Shown here one piece after another: positions 20,436-31,987 of a stretch of 64,000 nt of DNA (positions are counted from its first letter, which is position 1; each line of letters starts with the position of its first letter). The stretch is from Musa acuminata AAA Group (Eukaryota; Streptophyta; Magnoliopsida; Zingiberales; Musaceae). The DNA is taken from assembly GCF_036884655.1 (NCBI RefSeq), contig NC_088345.1, positions 21,356,501 through 21,420,500 on the forward strand, in the 5' to 3' direction. A program made the position numbers and the translations under genes. Below the pieces are notes generated by a model that saw only the letters and a program-made list of their open reading frames with translations, ran no database searches and was not told the origin of the DNA.

Positions 20436-23400
20436 GTTTGCCCTTTGGAATTTTCCATGCCAAACCTTTTGACAATGGTTTCTATGTACCTGGATTGGGA
20501 CAAGCCAAGCATCCTCTTGGATCTATCTCTATAGATTCTAATCCCCAAGATATAGGATGCTTCCCCTAAGTCCTTCATGGAGAAGTGTCTAGATAACCAA
20601 GCCTTTACTATGGATAGCATTCCTATGTCATTCCCAATGATGAGGATGTCATCCACATATAACACCAAAAAGGTGATAGCGCTCCCACTTACCTTCCTGT
20701 ACACACAAGGCTCATCTTCGTTCTTAACGAAGTCATAAGATCTGATTGACTCATCAAATCTTATGTTCCAACTTCGGGAAGCTTGCTTTAGTCCATAAAT
20801 GGATTTAAGCAACCTACATACTTTATCTGGGTAGTTCTTGGACACGAATCCCTCAAGCTGCATCATATACACCTCCTCCTCGAGGTTCCCATTGAGGAAT
20901 GCGGTTTTCACATCCATCTGCCAGATCTTATAATCATAGTGTGCTGTAATAGCCAATAGAATTCTGATGGATTTTAGCATTGCTACGGGTGAGAAAGTTT
21001 CGTCGTAGTCAACACCTTGCCTTTGACGATACCCCTTAGCCACTAGCCTTGCTTTATAGGTCTCTACCTTTCCATCTACTCCGATCTTTTTCTTAAAGAT
21101 CCACTTGCAACCAATGGGTACAATACCTTCGGGCGCATCAACTAGGTTCCAAACCTTATTGGAGTACATAGAATCAATCTCAAAATTCATGGCTTCTTGC
21201 CACTTCCCGGAGTCTATACTCATAATAGCCTCCTCGTAGGTCTGAGGATCAATATCCTCAACATCCTCTCCTCTAATATGTCCCACATATCCTTCAGGAG
21301 GATGGGATACTCTATCAGACCTGCGTAAAGTTGAAACTTGTGTATTAGATACCTGAACAAACTCGGGCTGTAGAGTGTTGCTTGAGCTTAGTTCTCCAAC
21401 CTCGCTCAACTCTATCATTCTCCCACTGTCTCCGCCAAGAATGTGTTCCTTCTCAAGGAACACTGCTCTCTTAGCTACAAAGACCTTTTGGTCCTCGAGA
21501 TGATAGAAGTAATACCCACAAGTTTCCTTGGGGTATCCCACAAATATGCATCGCTCTGTCCTTGATTCTAACTTATCGGGGTTGTGTCTTTTAACGTGGG
21601 CAGGGCATCCCCAAATCTTAACAACCTTAAGATCAGGCTTCTTCCCTTTCCATATCTCATATGGTGTAGACACTACCGACTTAGTTGGAACTCTATTCAG
21701 AAGGTAAGCTGCGGTTTCTAGGGCATATCCCCAGAATGAGATGGGTAGGTCAGCGAAACTCATCATGGACCATACCATATCTAATAATGTACGATTTCTC
21801 CTTTCAGAGACACCATTGAGCTGAGGTGTATAAGGAGGTGTCCATTGGGATAATATCCCATGGTCCTTGAGGAACTGAGTAAACTCTGTACTTAAGTATT
21901 CACCTCCTCGATCTGATCGAAGAGTGTTGATACTCTTTCCAGTCTGGTTCTCCACCTCATTCTTATACTCTCTGAATTTCTCAAAGGCCTCGGACTTGTA
22001 CTTCATTAAGTACACATATCCATACCTTGAGAAATCATCAGTAAATGTAATGAAGTAGGAGTAACCTCCAATGGCATGAGTTGACATGGGTCCACATACA
22101 TCACTATGTATGAGTTCCAACAACTCATTGGCTCTCTCTCCAGTTCTACTAAATGGAGATTTGGTCAGTTTTCCACGAATGCAAGGCTCACAAGTTGCAT
22201 ATGACACATAGTCGAATGGATCTAGATATCCATCATTTAGCAACTTTTGAATCCTTCTTTCATGGATATGACCTAGCCTACAATGCCACAGGTATGCACT
22301 GTTCAACTCATCTCGTTTCCTTTTGGACACATTTACATTCATGATATGTGGAGTGGTGTCTAACATAAATAAACCATTATGCAATGTTCCTTTCGTGATG
22401 ATCTTATCATCTAATAATATCGAACACCCATTGTTCTCAAAAACAAATTTATATCCACTAACTGTTAAACATGAAATGGAGATAATGTTTTTGATAATAG
22501 AAGGAACAAAATAGCATGCATCTAATGCAATAAAAGCTCCACTAGGCAGATGTAGGGCGACCTCGCCAACAGCTAATACAGCAACTTTTGCTCCATTACC
22601 CATCTTGAGGTCCATCTCGCCTCTCTCTAGTCTCCTAGGCCTTGCCAGAACCTGCAACGAATTGCATATATGATAAGCACTACCGGTATCCAATACCCAT
22701 GTGTTATCATAAGAGTCTGACAAATGGAGACTGATCATGAATGTACCTGAAGCTTCATCAAGCTTTTGTTTCGCCCTTTCTGCAAGGTACTCTTTGCAGT
22801 TTCTCTTCCAATGCCCATCTTTACCATAGTGGAAGCACTGGCCTTTGTCCTTTGCTGGGTCTTTCTTAGCAACCTTTGCTTTACCTTGTTTGCCCTTCCC
22901 CTTTCCCTTCTTAAGGGACCTTTCTGCTTTCCTTTTCTTTCTGGTATCACCAGTGTAGAGAACTGACTTCTCTTTCTTAATAGTACTCTCTGCCTCCCTC
23001 AACATATTGAGGAGCTCTGGGAGAGTCACCTCAAGCTTGTTCATATTAAAATTCATTATGAACTGTGAAAAGGAATCTGGTAGGGACTGAAGCACAATGT
23101 CCACACACAAGTTATCCTCTAGGACCATTCCTAGATCTGTGAGTTTCTCTATCCACTCAATCATCTTTAGGACATGGTTCTGAATCGGTGTCCCCTCAGT
23201 CATCCTAGCGCGGAAAAGGCTCTTGGATATCTCATATTGTTGAGTCCTTCCCTGTTCCTCAAACAATTTGCGGACATGTAGGAGAATGGATCTAGCATCT
23301 ATCTTTTCATGTTGTCTCTGTAACTCTGGAGTCATAGAGCCCAACATATAGCACTGAGCAAGAGTGGAGTCATCAATGTACTTCACATAGTGAGCGATCT

Positions 23401-23566
23401 CATCCTCGCTTGCCCCTTCTTCGGGCGTAGGCATCACTATATCAAGGACGTACACGATTTTCTCCGCTGTGAGAACAATTCTCAAGTTATGGAGCCAATC
23501 CGTATAATTTGGACCAGTGAGGCGGTTGACATCAAGTATGCCACGTAAGGGATTTGAAAGCGACAT
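20432..23566 (-). CDS. gag-pol: Element H gag-protease-integrase-reverse transcriptase polyprotein (1044 aa)
   Basis: One open frame. Gag: residues about 1-270, with a CCHC knuckle C244, Y247, H252, C257 in which the second cysteine is tyrosine. Protease: DTG at 293-295. GAG-pre-integrase: LWHCRLGH near 426-433 and C459/C462. Integrase catalytic triad: D489, D552 and E588 (D-35-E spacing). Reverse transcriptase: [11 protein letters not shown] near 885 and YVDD near 972. The domain order protease, integrase, RT defines Ty1/copia. The start is the first ATG of the conserved gag ([12 protein letters not shown]). The frame ends prematurely before RNase H. The protein acts in cytoplasmic particles, with integrase acting in the nucleus. 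Confidence 0.94.
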   Translation of the reverse strand: MSLSNPLRGILDVNRLTGPNYTDWLHNLRIVLTAEKIVYVLDIVMPTPEEGASEDEIAHYVKYIDDSTLAQCYMLGSMTPELQRQHEKIDARSILLHVRKLFEEQGRTQQYEISKSLFRARMTEGTPIQNHVLKMIEWIEKLTDLGMVLEDNLCVDIVLQSLPDSFSQFIMNFNMNKLEVTLPELLNMLREAESTIKKEKSVLYTGDTRKKRKAERSLKKGKGKGKQGKAKVAKKDPAKDKGQCFHYGKDGHWKRNCKEYLAERAKQKLDEASGTFMISLHLSDSYDNTWVLDTGSAYHICNSLQVLARPRRLERGEMDLKMGNGAKVAVLAVGEVALHLPSGAFIALDACYFVPSIIKNIISISCLTVSGYKFVFENNGCSILLDDKIITKGTLHNGLFMLDTTPHIMNVNVSKRKRDELNSAYLWHCRLGHIHERRIQKLLNDGYLDPFDYVSYATCEPCIRGKLTKSPFSRTGERANELLELIHSDVCGPMSTHAIGGYSYFITFTDDFSRYGYVYLMKYKSEAFEKFREYKNEVENQTGKSINTLRSDRGGEYLSTEFTQFLKDHGILSQWTPPYTPQLNGVSERRNRTLLDMVWSMMSFADLPISFWGYALETAAYLLNRVPTKSVVSTPYEIWKGKKPDLKVVKIWGCPAHVKRHNPDKLESRTERCIFVGYPKETCGYYFYHLEDQKVFVAKRAVFLEKEHILGGDSGRMIELSEVGELSSSNTLQPEFVQVSNTQVSTLRRSDRVSHPPEGYVGHIRGEDVEDIDPQTYEEAIMSIDSGKWQEAMNFEIDSMYSNKVWNLVDAPEGIVPIGCKWIFKKKIGVDGKVETYKARLVAKGYRQRQGVDYDETFSPVAMLKSIRILLAITAHYDYKIWQMDVKTAFLNGNLEEEVYMMQLEGFVSKNYPDKVCRLLKSIYGLKQASRSWNIRFDESIRSYDFVKNEDEPCVYRKVSGSAITFLVLYVDDILIIGNDIGMLSIVKAWLSRHFSMKDLGEASYILGIRIYRDRSKRMLGLSQSRYIETIVKRFGMENSKGQT

Positions 23567-25380
23567 TTTCTGAAAATAAAGATGTAGTAGAAATGAATAA
23601 CATGCAGATTTTGCAAGAAATAAACTATCAAGATATGGACTTCTATCTTAATATGCTCCCACTATTTTACTAACGAGTCACGCGATACCCTCAGCACGTG
23701 AAACGAAAGTCTCCGGCAGACTTCTAGTGGGGATCAGGATCCAATCAGCGTCTTAGTGTAACCTCGAGGGACTCGACCAATCACACTAAGCCTAAAAGGT
23801 AGGCAACTCTTGCCGATCACAACTCCTTGTGATTCCCGTCCTGTTCGGCCTCCGAATCACCATGGCCTCGAGGGACTCGACCAACCATGATGCTCGGTTA
23901 AGTCAACACCTTCGTTACAAGATGAGTCTGATTTGATGATATACCCTCGAGGGACTCGACCAAGCATACCATGCCCTCAGGTCACCGGTGACATCTCTAT
24001 GTCGTAAGCAAGATAGCGAATCGCGATATAGGTGAGTCTTGAGGGACTCGACCAACTCAACCTACACCGGGAATCGGTTCCTACTCATAACGATGGAAGG
24101 CCACGTGGGTCAATCTAATTGCCTCACGTTTACCGACTTAATATTGTCGAGAGATGTTTCTATAATTTGGTCTCCTAATATGACATGTCACATATATACA
24201 TATTTAATATATATCTACATCGCATGTAAATATATATACATATCTAGTATGTGTATAAGCAATCACATCAGATGATCATGGACCACAACCTAATATGATT
24301 AGGCCCGAGCCAATAGGCCTAATCACTCACATCAAGATCTATGTGTGCAACGGTGCATCTCCATGCCTTGTGATCGTCCATCTCGTCCTCGTCGGTTCCG
24401 TCGACATCTTGATGCATCTCCATGCATAACGATCGTTCGTCTCGTGGGTCCCGCTATCGCATCCACGCTCCCGCTGCGCCTCCTCATGTGATTACAACTT
24501 AATCATAGGCACACAGGCCCGACAATAAACGAGAAATATAATGGAGGTTCGCAGACCTCAATAATAATAATCACAAGTACACACATCATACGGTCCATGA
24601 TCATCCGTCCACACATCATACATCACATGTATAAATAATCATCATCATGTAGGACTACTAGATAATAATAAAAATAATAATCAACTAAACCTTTTAATTA
24701 ATTAATATTTTTCTGAAATCAGGGACATGTAGGGAATTTCTCAATTCCTAAGGGTATTTTTGTAATTTGGATAAAAGACAGAAACTAGAATTTCTTAAAT
24801 TCTGAGGGGTAAAACTATCTTTTTCCCAAAAAACCCTAATGCCCTACTATCCTTTGTTGCTGCCGCCGCCGCCGCCACCGTGCCTACCGCCGGAATTTCT
24901 CAGCGACGCCTACCGCCGCCGCCACCTCTGCACTGCCCTCGCTTGCAAGCGGCACGCCCGCTGGCGGCGCTGTCGCTGTAGGTGGGCTCCCCCGCGGGCG
25001 CCGCTGCCTACGCAGGTAGTGCTATCCCGCCGGGCGGCCGCCCCTGTGGGGGGGGGGGGGGGGGGTTTCGCCCATGGGAGCAGCGGCGGTAGGCGTCGCT
25101 GCCCTGCGGCGGCAGACGCCGCTGCCCTGCCCTCCCAACGGTGCCTCTACCCGTGGGCTGCCAGCCCCGCCGGCAGCAAGGCTGCTGCAAGCAGGCCGCC
25201 GGCCGGCTACTGCAGATGAAGCCCCTGTGCTGCCCGCCTTCGGCTGCGCTTCACGCACGCAGATCGAGGGCAGCAACTGTTGCTGCCCTTTCTCGCTTTT
25301 GCGTCAACGATTTTGACGTCGAAATTCTTCCTAAACACAACACACACAGTTCAAAACCAATCATTCGCACGAACAACCTG
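23567..25380 (-). other. Long leader of element H between primer-binding site and gag
   Basis: 1.8 kb, no gene supported. It contains four spaced hairpin repeats (23762-24055), TA-rich stretches, and a GC-rich CCG-repeat stretch (24855-25280) with a run of 18 G at 25048-25065. The relative G has the same leader plan. Confidence 0.75.
23762..24055 (-). repeat. Four copies of a 19-bp hairpin repeat in the leader of H
   Basis: Copies of CCTCGAGGGACTCGACCAA at 23762-23780, 23866-23884, 23945-23963 and (first bases changed) 24037-24055. Each contains the perfect inverted repeat TCGAG-GGA-CTCGA. The spacing is about 80-105 bases. The same four copies occur in the leader of G (about 53489-53770). 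Confidence 0.85.
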
Positions 25381-25392
25381 GCTCTGATACCA
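25381..25392 (-). promoter_or_regulatory. Element H primer-binding site
   Basis: Minus strand TGGTATCAGAGC, exact tRNA-Met complement, one base from the 5' LTR. Confidence 0.92.
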
Positions 25393-25747
25393 CTGTTGGG
25401 AAATCATTGGGGGGCGACATCATATGCGCAGCGGAAGAACAAGAAAACAAAAATCCTCGATTCCCAAAAAGATGTTCGTCGTCGTGCGAAGATTGGTGCG
25501 CTAAAATCCGTAAAACACAAGACTGCGTATAGAGATTGTGTTACCTAGGGAGATCGTATATCCCTGTTTCCTTGCAGATCCTTAGGAGAGGGTGAAGTAG
25601 GTCAAGCGTCCTCCTCTCTAGCGGTGATCCACACAGCAGGGTTGCGACGACGCTCCTCAAAACTTCAGGCCTACTCTAAGGTGGAGAGGGAGAGGAGAAT
25701 AGGAAGGGCAAGCAAAGACTCTAGCCTATGAGGCTGTGAATCCCTCC

Positions 25748-25755
25748 TATTTATA
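25748..25755 (-). promoter_or_regulatory. TATA box of element H 5' LTR
   Basis: Minus strand TATAAATA, same context as in the 3' LTR. The insertion of I lies upstream of it, so the promoter is separated from most of U3. Confidence 0.75.
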
Positions 25756-25949
25756 GAGATCCCGTGTCAAACCCTAATGGGTCCTTCCCTAGTGGGTATT
25801 GGATCTGCATCCAATAAGACAAGGGCTCCGTCGGATATCTCATATCCGAACCTCTACTCATCGCAATGCCTACCATATGTGTGTGACCCTCTAGGCCTAA
25901 TATCGAGCTGGCCGTGAGTCATACCTGTCAGAACTCCTAACTCAATGAA

Positions 25950-25954
25950 TTATT
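25950..25954. repeat. Target-site duplication of element I (TTATT)
   Basis: TTATT lies directly before the first LTR and again at 40689-40693 directly after the third LTR. The intact H 3' LTR has this sequence only once (GAATTATTATCTCTG), confirming the duplication. Confidence 0.95.
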
Positions 25955-26809
25955 TGTTGAATCTCGTATTTTGATGATGAAACTACTTGATATATGTTTA
26001 TGATTTAATCTGCGTTTTGAGTGACGCAGGATGCTTCGATCAGGATAAGACAATTAAAGCAGGAAAATCATATTGTGCCGAAGGAACATGTCAGAAGATT
26101 GGACGTCGGGCCAGTGGATCGGTCGACGTATCGACAGAAGGCTTCGGGCCGTGGACTCGGGCATCGGGCCAAGAAGAGCGGGTATTGTGCCAAGGATATC
26201 GGAGTTGCGGAGTCAACTGGCCGATTGGGCAATAGGCTGCACGAGAGGACGATGCGCCGAAGAATCGGACGAAGCGTCGAGGGACCAATGACATGTCGGA
26301 CAACTTGGTTAATTGCTTAGGATTAATTGTCTCGATTGAAGTTTTGTTTTAAGTGTGCAGGATTAACTACGATGAGAGTAAGACAAGCAGCAGGAGTTGC
26401 GCCGGAGTCAAGATCATGATCACGTTGGGAGTTCGAGAGTTCGACGGAAGTTCGGACGGTCGTCGGAGGTTCAGAGAGAACAGATCCGAGAAGTCCAGAA
26501 GCTTGCCAAGCGAAGCTCGTCGGAACTCGCCAAGTGGATCGTCGCAAAGTCCAGGAGTATGCCGGATGTCCGCAGAAGGATCACCGAGGGTTATCGGTTG
26601 ATCGACGGAAGTTGGCCGGAAACTCGCCGGAAGAAGCGATTGACGCATCGGAGCAAAGCTGCAAAAGTTGTCTTAGAGTTAATCGTAGTTAGCATGATGA
26701 TTAAGCATGAAAATGGGAGGTGACCCCATTAGCTTAATCTTGGGGCAATTGGGCCCCTGAAAAGATTCAAAGTGGGTCGAATGGAGTGAACCATTCGGAC
26801 CCTGATTGC

Positions 26810-27305
26810 ACCAGGAGGTGCAACCGCCCCAGCCAGGAGGTGCAACCGCCTGGGCTGTGGGGTTGGGAGGTGCAACCGCCCCAGCCAGGAGGTGCAACCG
26901 CCTGGGCTGTGGGGTTGGGAGGTGCAACCGCCCCAGCCAGGAGGTGCAACCGCCAGGGCTGCAAGGCTGGGAGGTGCAACCGCCCCAGCCAAGAGGTTGC
27001 ACCGCCAGAGCTCAAGTTCCGAGCTCTGCCAGGCGATGCAACCACCGAGCTCAGTCTTCGAGCTCTGGCAGAGAGGTGCATCAGCCTGAGCTCAGTCTCG
27101 AGCTCTGCCAGGTGATGCAATCACCGAGCTCAGTCTTCGAGCTCTGGCAGAGAGGTGGATCAGCCTGAGCTCAGCTTGGAGCTCTGCCAGGTGATGCAAC
27201 CACCGAGCTCAGTTTCGAGCTCTGCCAGGTAATGCATTCACCAAGCTCAGTCTTCGAGCTCTGCCAGGCGGTGCCACCTCTCTAGTCGAGAGGTGCAACC
27301 GCCTG
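26810..27305 (+). repeat. U3 repeat array, element I first LTR
   Basis: A 52-bp unit made of GGGAGGTGCAACCGCCCC and a second GGAGGTGCAACCGCC is repeated, followed by GAGCTC-bounded blocks. Equivalent arrays lie at 32843-33338 and 38911-39458; the last has exactly one more 52-bp unit. Confidence 0.85.
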
Positions 27306-27372
27306 ATCCCAGAATTCTGGGATTTGAACGATTTGATCGTTTTGAGCTCGAATTTTGAATTGGGTTGGGGCC

Positions 27373-27381
27373 TATAAATAC
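27373..27381 (+). promoter_or_regulatory. TATA box of element I first LTR
   Basis: TATAAATAC in GGGGCCTATAAATACCCC. Confidence 0.82.
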
Positions 27382-28097
27382 CCCACCCATTCAGCACTGA
27401 AAAGATACAGACCTACACCGAAATCTTGATCTTTTCTGTGATTCTAAGAGCTCAAAAAGTGTTGTAAAGCCTTTAAGTCTCCTCCTTCTGTTCTTCAAGT
27501 TTTCAATTGTAAAGTGAGGAGAGAAAGGTCTGTAAAGGTTGTCTCCTAAGCCTGTCAAAAGGAGAGAAACTGTAAAAGGGCAGTTAGCCTTCGCCCATTG
27601 AAGGAAGGCACCTAGTTGACGTCGGCAACCTCGTCGGTGGAGGAAGCCAAAAGTGGAGTAGGTCAAGGCTGACCGAACCACTCTAAATCTCTGGTTTGCG
27701 TTTATTTTCGAGCACTTTATCATTACTGCAAACCTCCTTCATTGCTATTGCTCTTTGCGCTTTCACGAACAAGTTCTAAGTGCTGTTCTTCCGAATCTGC
27801 ATTCAGACATAAATTCGTATTTTCATACATTACTGTTTACGTTTACGTTTGATTCTGCAGAACTGTCTTCCGTGCTTTTACGAACGAGCTTCTTTGCAGT
27901 TTACACTTACATTTTGATCCTATTGATAACTGCAAACTTTCCTCTACGATTTTACGAACGAGTTTCAGCATTTAGACGTAAAACTGCATTCAGACGTAAA
28001 TCGGCTTTCCTCGCTCAATCATCAGATTTCAATTCACGTTTACGTCTTGATTTCAACTGCATACTGCCTTCTGCGAGTATACAAACAAGTTTCAAAG

Positions 28098-28375
28098 TTT
28101 AGACGTAAATCTGCGTCTAGACGTAAAACTGCGTTTAGACGTAAATCTGCGTTTAGACGTAAATCTGAGTTTAAGACGTAAATCTAAGTTTAGACGTAAA
28201 TCTGCGTTTAGACGTAAAACTGCGTTTAGACGTAAAACTGCGTTTAGACGTAAATCTGCGTTTAGACGTAAATCTGCGTTTAGACGTAAAACTGCGTTTA
28301 GACGTAAATCTGAGTTTAGACGTAAACTGCGCTTAGACGCAATCTGCGCTTAGACGCAAACTGCACTTAGATACA
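28098..28375 (+). repeat. 18-bp minisatellite, element I first LTR
   Basis: Units GTTTAGACGTAAATCTGC / AAACTGC. Equivalent arrays: 34131-34443 and 40251-40563. The same unit occurs in element J. Confidence 0.9.
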
Positions 28376-28502
28376 AACTGAGAATTTGCTTTTGCATCAT
28401 AATAGTTTTTGAACGAACGCAGCTTTTGGTTTTTAATCGCTGTAAGATTTCCGCTGCACTAATTCACCCCCCCCCCCTCTTAGTGCTCTCGATCCTAACA
28501 AT

Positions 28503-28514
28503 TGGTATCAGAGC
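28503..28514 (+). promoter_or_regulatory. Element I primer-binding site, first body
   Basis: TGGTATCAGAGC, exact. Confidence 0.93.
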
Positions 28515-28550
28515 GGGGTATTTCTCATTTCGGATTTACACCCGAGAGAA

Positions 28551-29549
28551 ATGACTTTTCAAGAGGGCTGTTCGGTCTTTCGTCCACCGTTCTTTAACGG
28601 ATTGGACTACACTTATTGGAAAACTCGAATGAGAGTTTTCTTAATTTCTCTAAATCTGGATTTATGGAATATCATTGAAAACGGTTTTCAACTTCCCTCC
28701 AAACCGATGAACGAATGGTCGGTTTTGGAGAAGAAGAATTTTTCTTTAAACGCAAAGGCTATGAATGCCTTATTTTGCGCATTGGACAAAAATGAGTTCA
28801 ATCGGATTTCTACATGTGAAACGGCTTTCGATATTTGGCGCACTCTTGAAATCACGCACGAGGGAACTAGTAGAGTCAAAGACTCGAAAGTTAATATTCT
28901 ACTGCTTGATTTCGAGCTTTTTCATATGAAACCAAGCGAAACCGTTGTTGACATGTACACCCGTTTTACGGATGTCGTCAATGGTTTAAAATCACTTGGT
29001 AAAAGCTTTTCGGATTTTGAACTCGTTAACGAAGTTTTGCGCTCACTTTCTAAAACTTGGGATTCAAAAGTAACTGCTATTCAAGAATCGAAAAACTTGA
29101 ACCATTTTCCACTTGAAGAACTAATTGGTTCATTGATCACATATGAAATGACGTGCAATGCACGTGAAGAACTTGAGAACCACCTTCCAAAGAACAGGAA
29201 GGATTTGGAACTCTGGACAAATGAATGCCACTTGAGCGATGACTCAAGTGATGAGGACAATGATGAACAAACCAACCTTCCAAAGAACAGGAAGGATTTG
29301 GGACATAGAACATTTGAAGACCACTCGAGCATAAGCTCAAATGATGGTGAACTTAAAATGAAACGAAAATTAAAAAGCAAAAAGAATGGAACTACTTGCT
29401 TTAAACGCAAGAAGAAGAACAAAAATTGGGATGAATCGAGCTCCTCCGAAGAAGAGAAAGTCAACAAAAGCAAGGCGGCAAACTACGCCTTAACAGCCTA
29501 CAATGATGAGGTAATCGAAATCCCCCTAATTTACTTCGAAATTACATGA
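28551..29549 (+). CDS. gag: Element I gag, first copy, 332 aa, no zinc knuckle
   Basis: Intact frame starting 36 bases after the primer-binding site. Residues 1-210 match the Sirevirus gag N terminus (YWKTRMRVFL, LNAKAMNALFCALDKNEFNR). The linker contains a short duplication (LPKNRKDL occurs twice, about residues 216 and 244). The part with the first CCHC knuckle is missing, and the protein ends soon after the SSSEEEK stretch, so the second knuckle is absent too. It may still assemble but has lost the usual RNA-binding module. It differs from the second copy at four residues. Confidence 0.9.
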   Translation: MTFQEGCSVFRPPFFNGLDYTYWKTRMRVFLISLNLDLWNIIENGFQLPSKPMNEWSVLEKKNFSLNAKAMNALFCALDKNEFNRISTCETAFDIWRTLEITHEGTSRVKDSKVNILLLDFELFHMKPSETVVDMYTRFTDVVNGLKSLGKSFSDFELVNEVLRSLSKTWDSKVTAIQESKNLNHFPLEELIGSLITYEMTCNAREELENHLPKNRKDLELWTNECHLSDDSSDEDNDEQTNLPKNRKDLGHRTFEDHSSISSNDGELKMKRKLKSKKNGTTCFKRKKKNKNWDESSSSEEEKVNKSKAANYALTAYNDEVIEIPLIYFEIT

Positions 29550-31973
29550 TGCTTTTCATGATGCACTTTTCTTTTTCTTTAAATTTTGTTGAAAATTATA
29601 TTTTTTAACAATGAAAATGCAAAAATATGATCATACTTGTAATCTTGAAAATGATAATTGCATGCAAGATAGAAATCTAATGATTTTACACCTAGTGAGA
29701 TTAATCTTATAGAAGCAAGAATGTATATTTTGATGATTTTCATATTGCTTTTCAATGACGATACATGGCTTTTGTCTGGAAGGCTTGATATTTTTCATTG
29801 TCTTTGTTTATTAAATATAATGTATGGTTTTGACATAAAAATAAAGATTTGAGCATACTATTATAAAGTCAATCATAAATTAAAACTAAAGAAGTTTTAG
29901 GCATTTATAAGAATCATTCAAAATTATGTTCAATGAAACCTTACTTAATGTTGCAATGAAAATATTAAAGTTATACTTGATGATTTCAGATCTGACAAAT
30001 GCTACACTTTAAATATGAATCATTCTTCAATCAGATTAAATGCTTCAATCATTTTCTATCTCTAAGAGTTTTCGATTTTGGTGAAATACAAGTGATAAAT
30101 TCATTTATGATATCTTGTAAATCACTTGAATTATGAATGAGTTTTTCTTTTTTAAAAGAATCACTTAAAAAGAAAATGTTTTTCCCATTTTATCGAGATT
30201 AATGATTTCATGATATTATGTGAATCTCGAAACTGATTTTGATGAAATAGTAATAACGTTATTCATGTTATGAATCTTAAAAATGATAATATGCTTCATG
30301 TGATAATATGGATACATGAAACACTTATGATTTTCTGTGTATTCATAAAATATTTATCTCATCATCCAATAACTCTTCTTGATATTCCTTATGAGATGAA
30401 ATGAAATAATGCATGAAATACAAATGAGGAGTTAATAATCATGCATAATAGGATGTAATGAATTCTAGATACCATCGTTTGAATATCTATGATCATGCTG
30501 CCAAAATGATATATCACGAATGCTTGAATATCATGTTTGATATGCTCATGATGATGATTGATTTTTCGGTATCATGCATAAATTTTTTGAAATGTAATGT
30601 TAATGAATCTGTGCATTGAAACTTTAATGATGCACAAATAAAAATGATTACTTACCTTTGTCATGATTTAGAAATTGATGTAAAGGGTTTTTCCCTTGTT
30701 GACAATGACAAAGGGGGAGATAGCTAGCTTGTACAAGTCAAGAAGATGAAAAAACTTGATTGCTAGCTTGCCTATCTCAAGAGGCAAAAATGCTAACTTG
30801 CACATCTAGCAAAACTTGACAAATTTGCATATATCAAGAAGCAAGAGTTGCTTTCTTGAACATCTCAAAATTGCTAGCTTGCGGGCCTTAAAATGTACAA
30901 ATTTTCTGCTAGCTTGTATATGGTAAACCTGCTATCATACTATCATGATGATGAGTATGTCTTATCTTTATGATTGAATCACTTGACTGGCATAATAATT
31001 TTACACAATTAAATGTTGAAAATTATGTGCTTGAATACAAAACTTCCATGATAACAAGCATGCTTTACCTTCATGATTGTAATTGAATATCTATAGCAAA
31101 ACCTTGTTCGAATGGAAGAAAGACTCAAATTTCATTGAGTCTAACATATCAAGTTCACTCTCTTCCAAACTTAACAAGCATATGCCATATCAAGTTTAGT
31201 TCATATCATTGATTTTTGACATATGTAATTGACTAGCAAATACATCTCTCATACACACATCATGTGAAAAATATTTTTTTTGAGAAATGGATTTGATGAA
31301 TATGGATGAAAGTGTTTTTACTTGCAAGGATTTATTTCACATACATAACAACAAGCACTTATGCTTAAAATTTGCTTATATCGTTCTCCGTTTTGTTGAT
31401 GACAAAGGGGGAGAAATATATGAATTGATGATGTTAGGCTTGCATCATCAAGAGATATATGAATTGATGCTATGATTGCCAAACTTGTATTATGCCATGT
31501 TTTCATCATGCGTTAAGATATCAAGAACTTGTATCGTAATTTTACGCGTTGATATCCTACCATGTGATGAAATGCTATAATTGATAAACACTTGAAATGT
31601 TTGCATTATGATATCAAAAGCCTACATCGTAATTTTTCATGTTGGTATTTGATATTAGCAAACTTGCATGATGATAAAACTTGATATTATGATTTTCATG
31701 CAATGAGTTGAACCAATATCACACACACTTGATTGTAGTACTTCTCCTTTTTGTTGATGACAAAGGGGGAGAAGTATGTTGATGACATGACATGTGATGC
31801 ATAAGTTTATGCATAAGTTCATGTTGACGTGTTGCAAGTATTCATGATGAATATTGCAATGACTTGAATTCAGTTTGAATTCAAGGTTCTATCAATATGG
31901 CATATTGATAGGGGGAGTTTGTTTAAACTCCGGGAGTTAAGTTTAACTCCGTCATCAAGTGGTTGTCATCATC
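29550..31973 (+). other. AT-rich body of element I, first copy
   Basis: No pol and no gene supported in 2.4 kb. Polypurine-type motifs at 30698-30720, 31395-31415 and 31753-31773 (the latter two GTTGATGACAAAGGGGGAGA). Repeated words GCTAGCTTG, CATCTC, AAGAAGCAA around 30720-30920. Confidence 0.8.
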
Positions 31974-31986
31974 AAAAAGGGGGAGA
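31974..31986 (+). other. Element I polypurine tract, first copy
   Basis: AAAAAGGGGGAGA, one base before the middle LTR. Confidence 0.88.
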
Positions 31987-31987
31987 T

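Larger units (their letters stand above)
25394..25954 (-). repeat. Element H 5' LTR, inner part
   Basis: Matches 18243 to about 18802 of the 3' LTR, then stops at TTATT where element I begins; continues at 40689. Confidence 0.92.
25955..28500 (+). repeat. Element I, first LTR (2546 bp)
   Basis: TGTTGAATCTCGT to GATCCTAACA. It ends with an 11-C run. It has two fewer 18-bp units than the second and third LTRs. Confidence 0.94.

Noticed and set aside
24839..25219. 126-codon GC-rich plus-strand frame
   Set aside because: Antisense to the leader of H, in CCG-repeat and poly-G sequence; absent from the relative G.
26021..26320. 99-codon frame repeated three times in the I LTRs (also 32054-32353, 38122-38421)
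   Set aside because: Repeated because of the three LTRs; it lies in U3, overlaps other frames on both strands and has no domain.
26679..27168. GC-rich frames of 60-150 codons in LTR U3 regions (also near 2500, 4500, 9600, 16150, 32800, 38850, 57300)
   Set aside because: They lie upstream of the TATA box in inverted-repeat arrays, overlap on both strands and have no domain.
28098..28375. CRISPR-like regular repeats
   Set aside because: Units are directly tandem without unique spacers and lie in a plant LTR.
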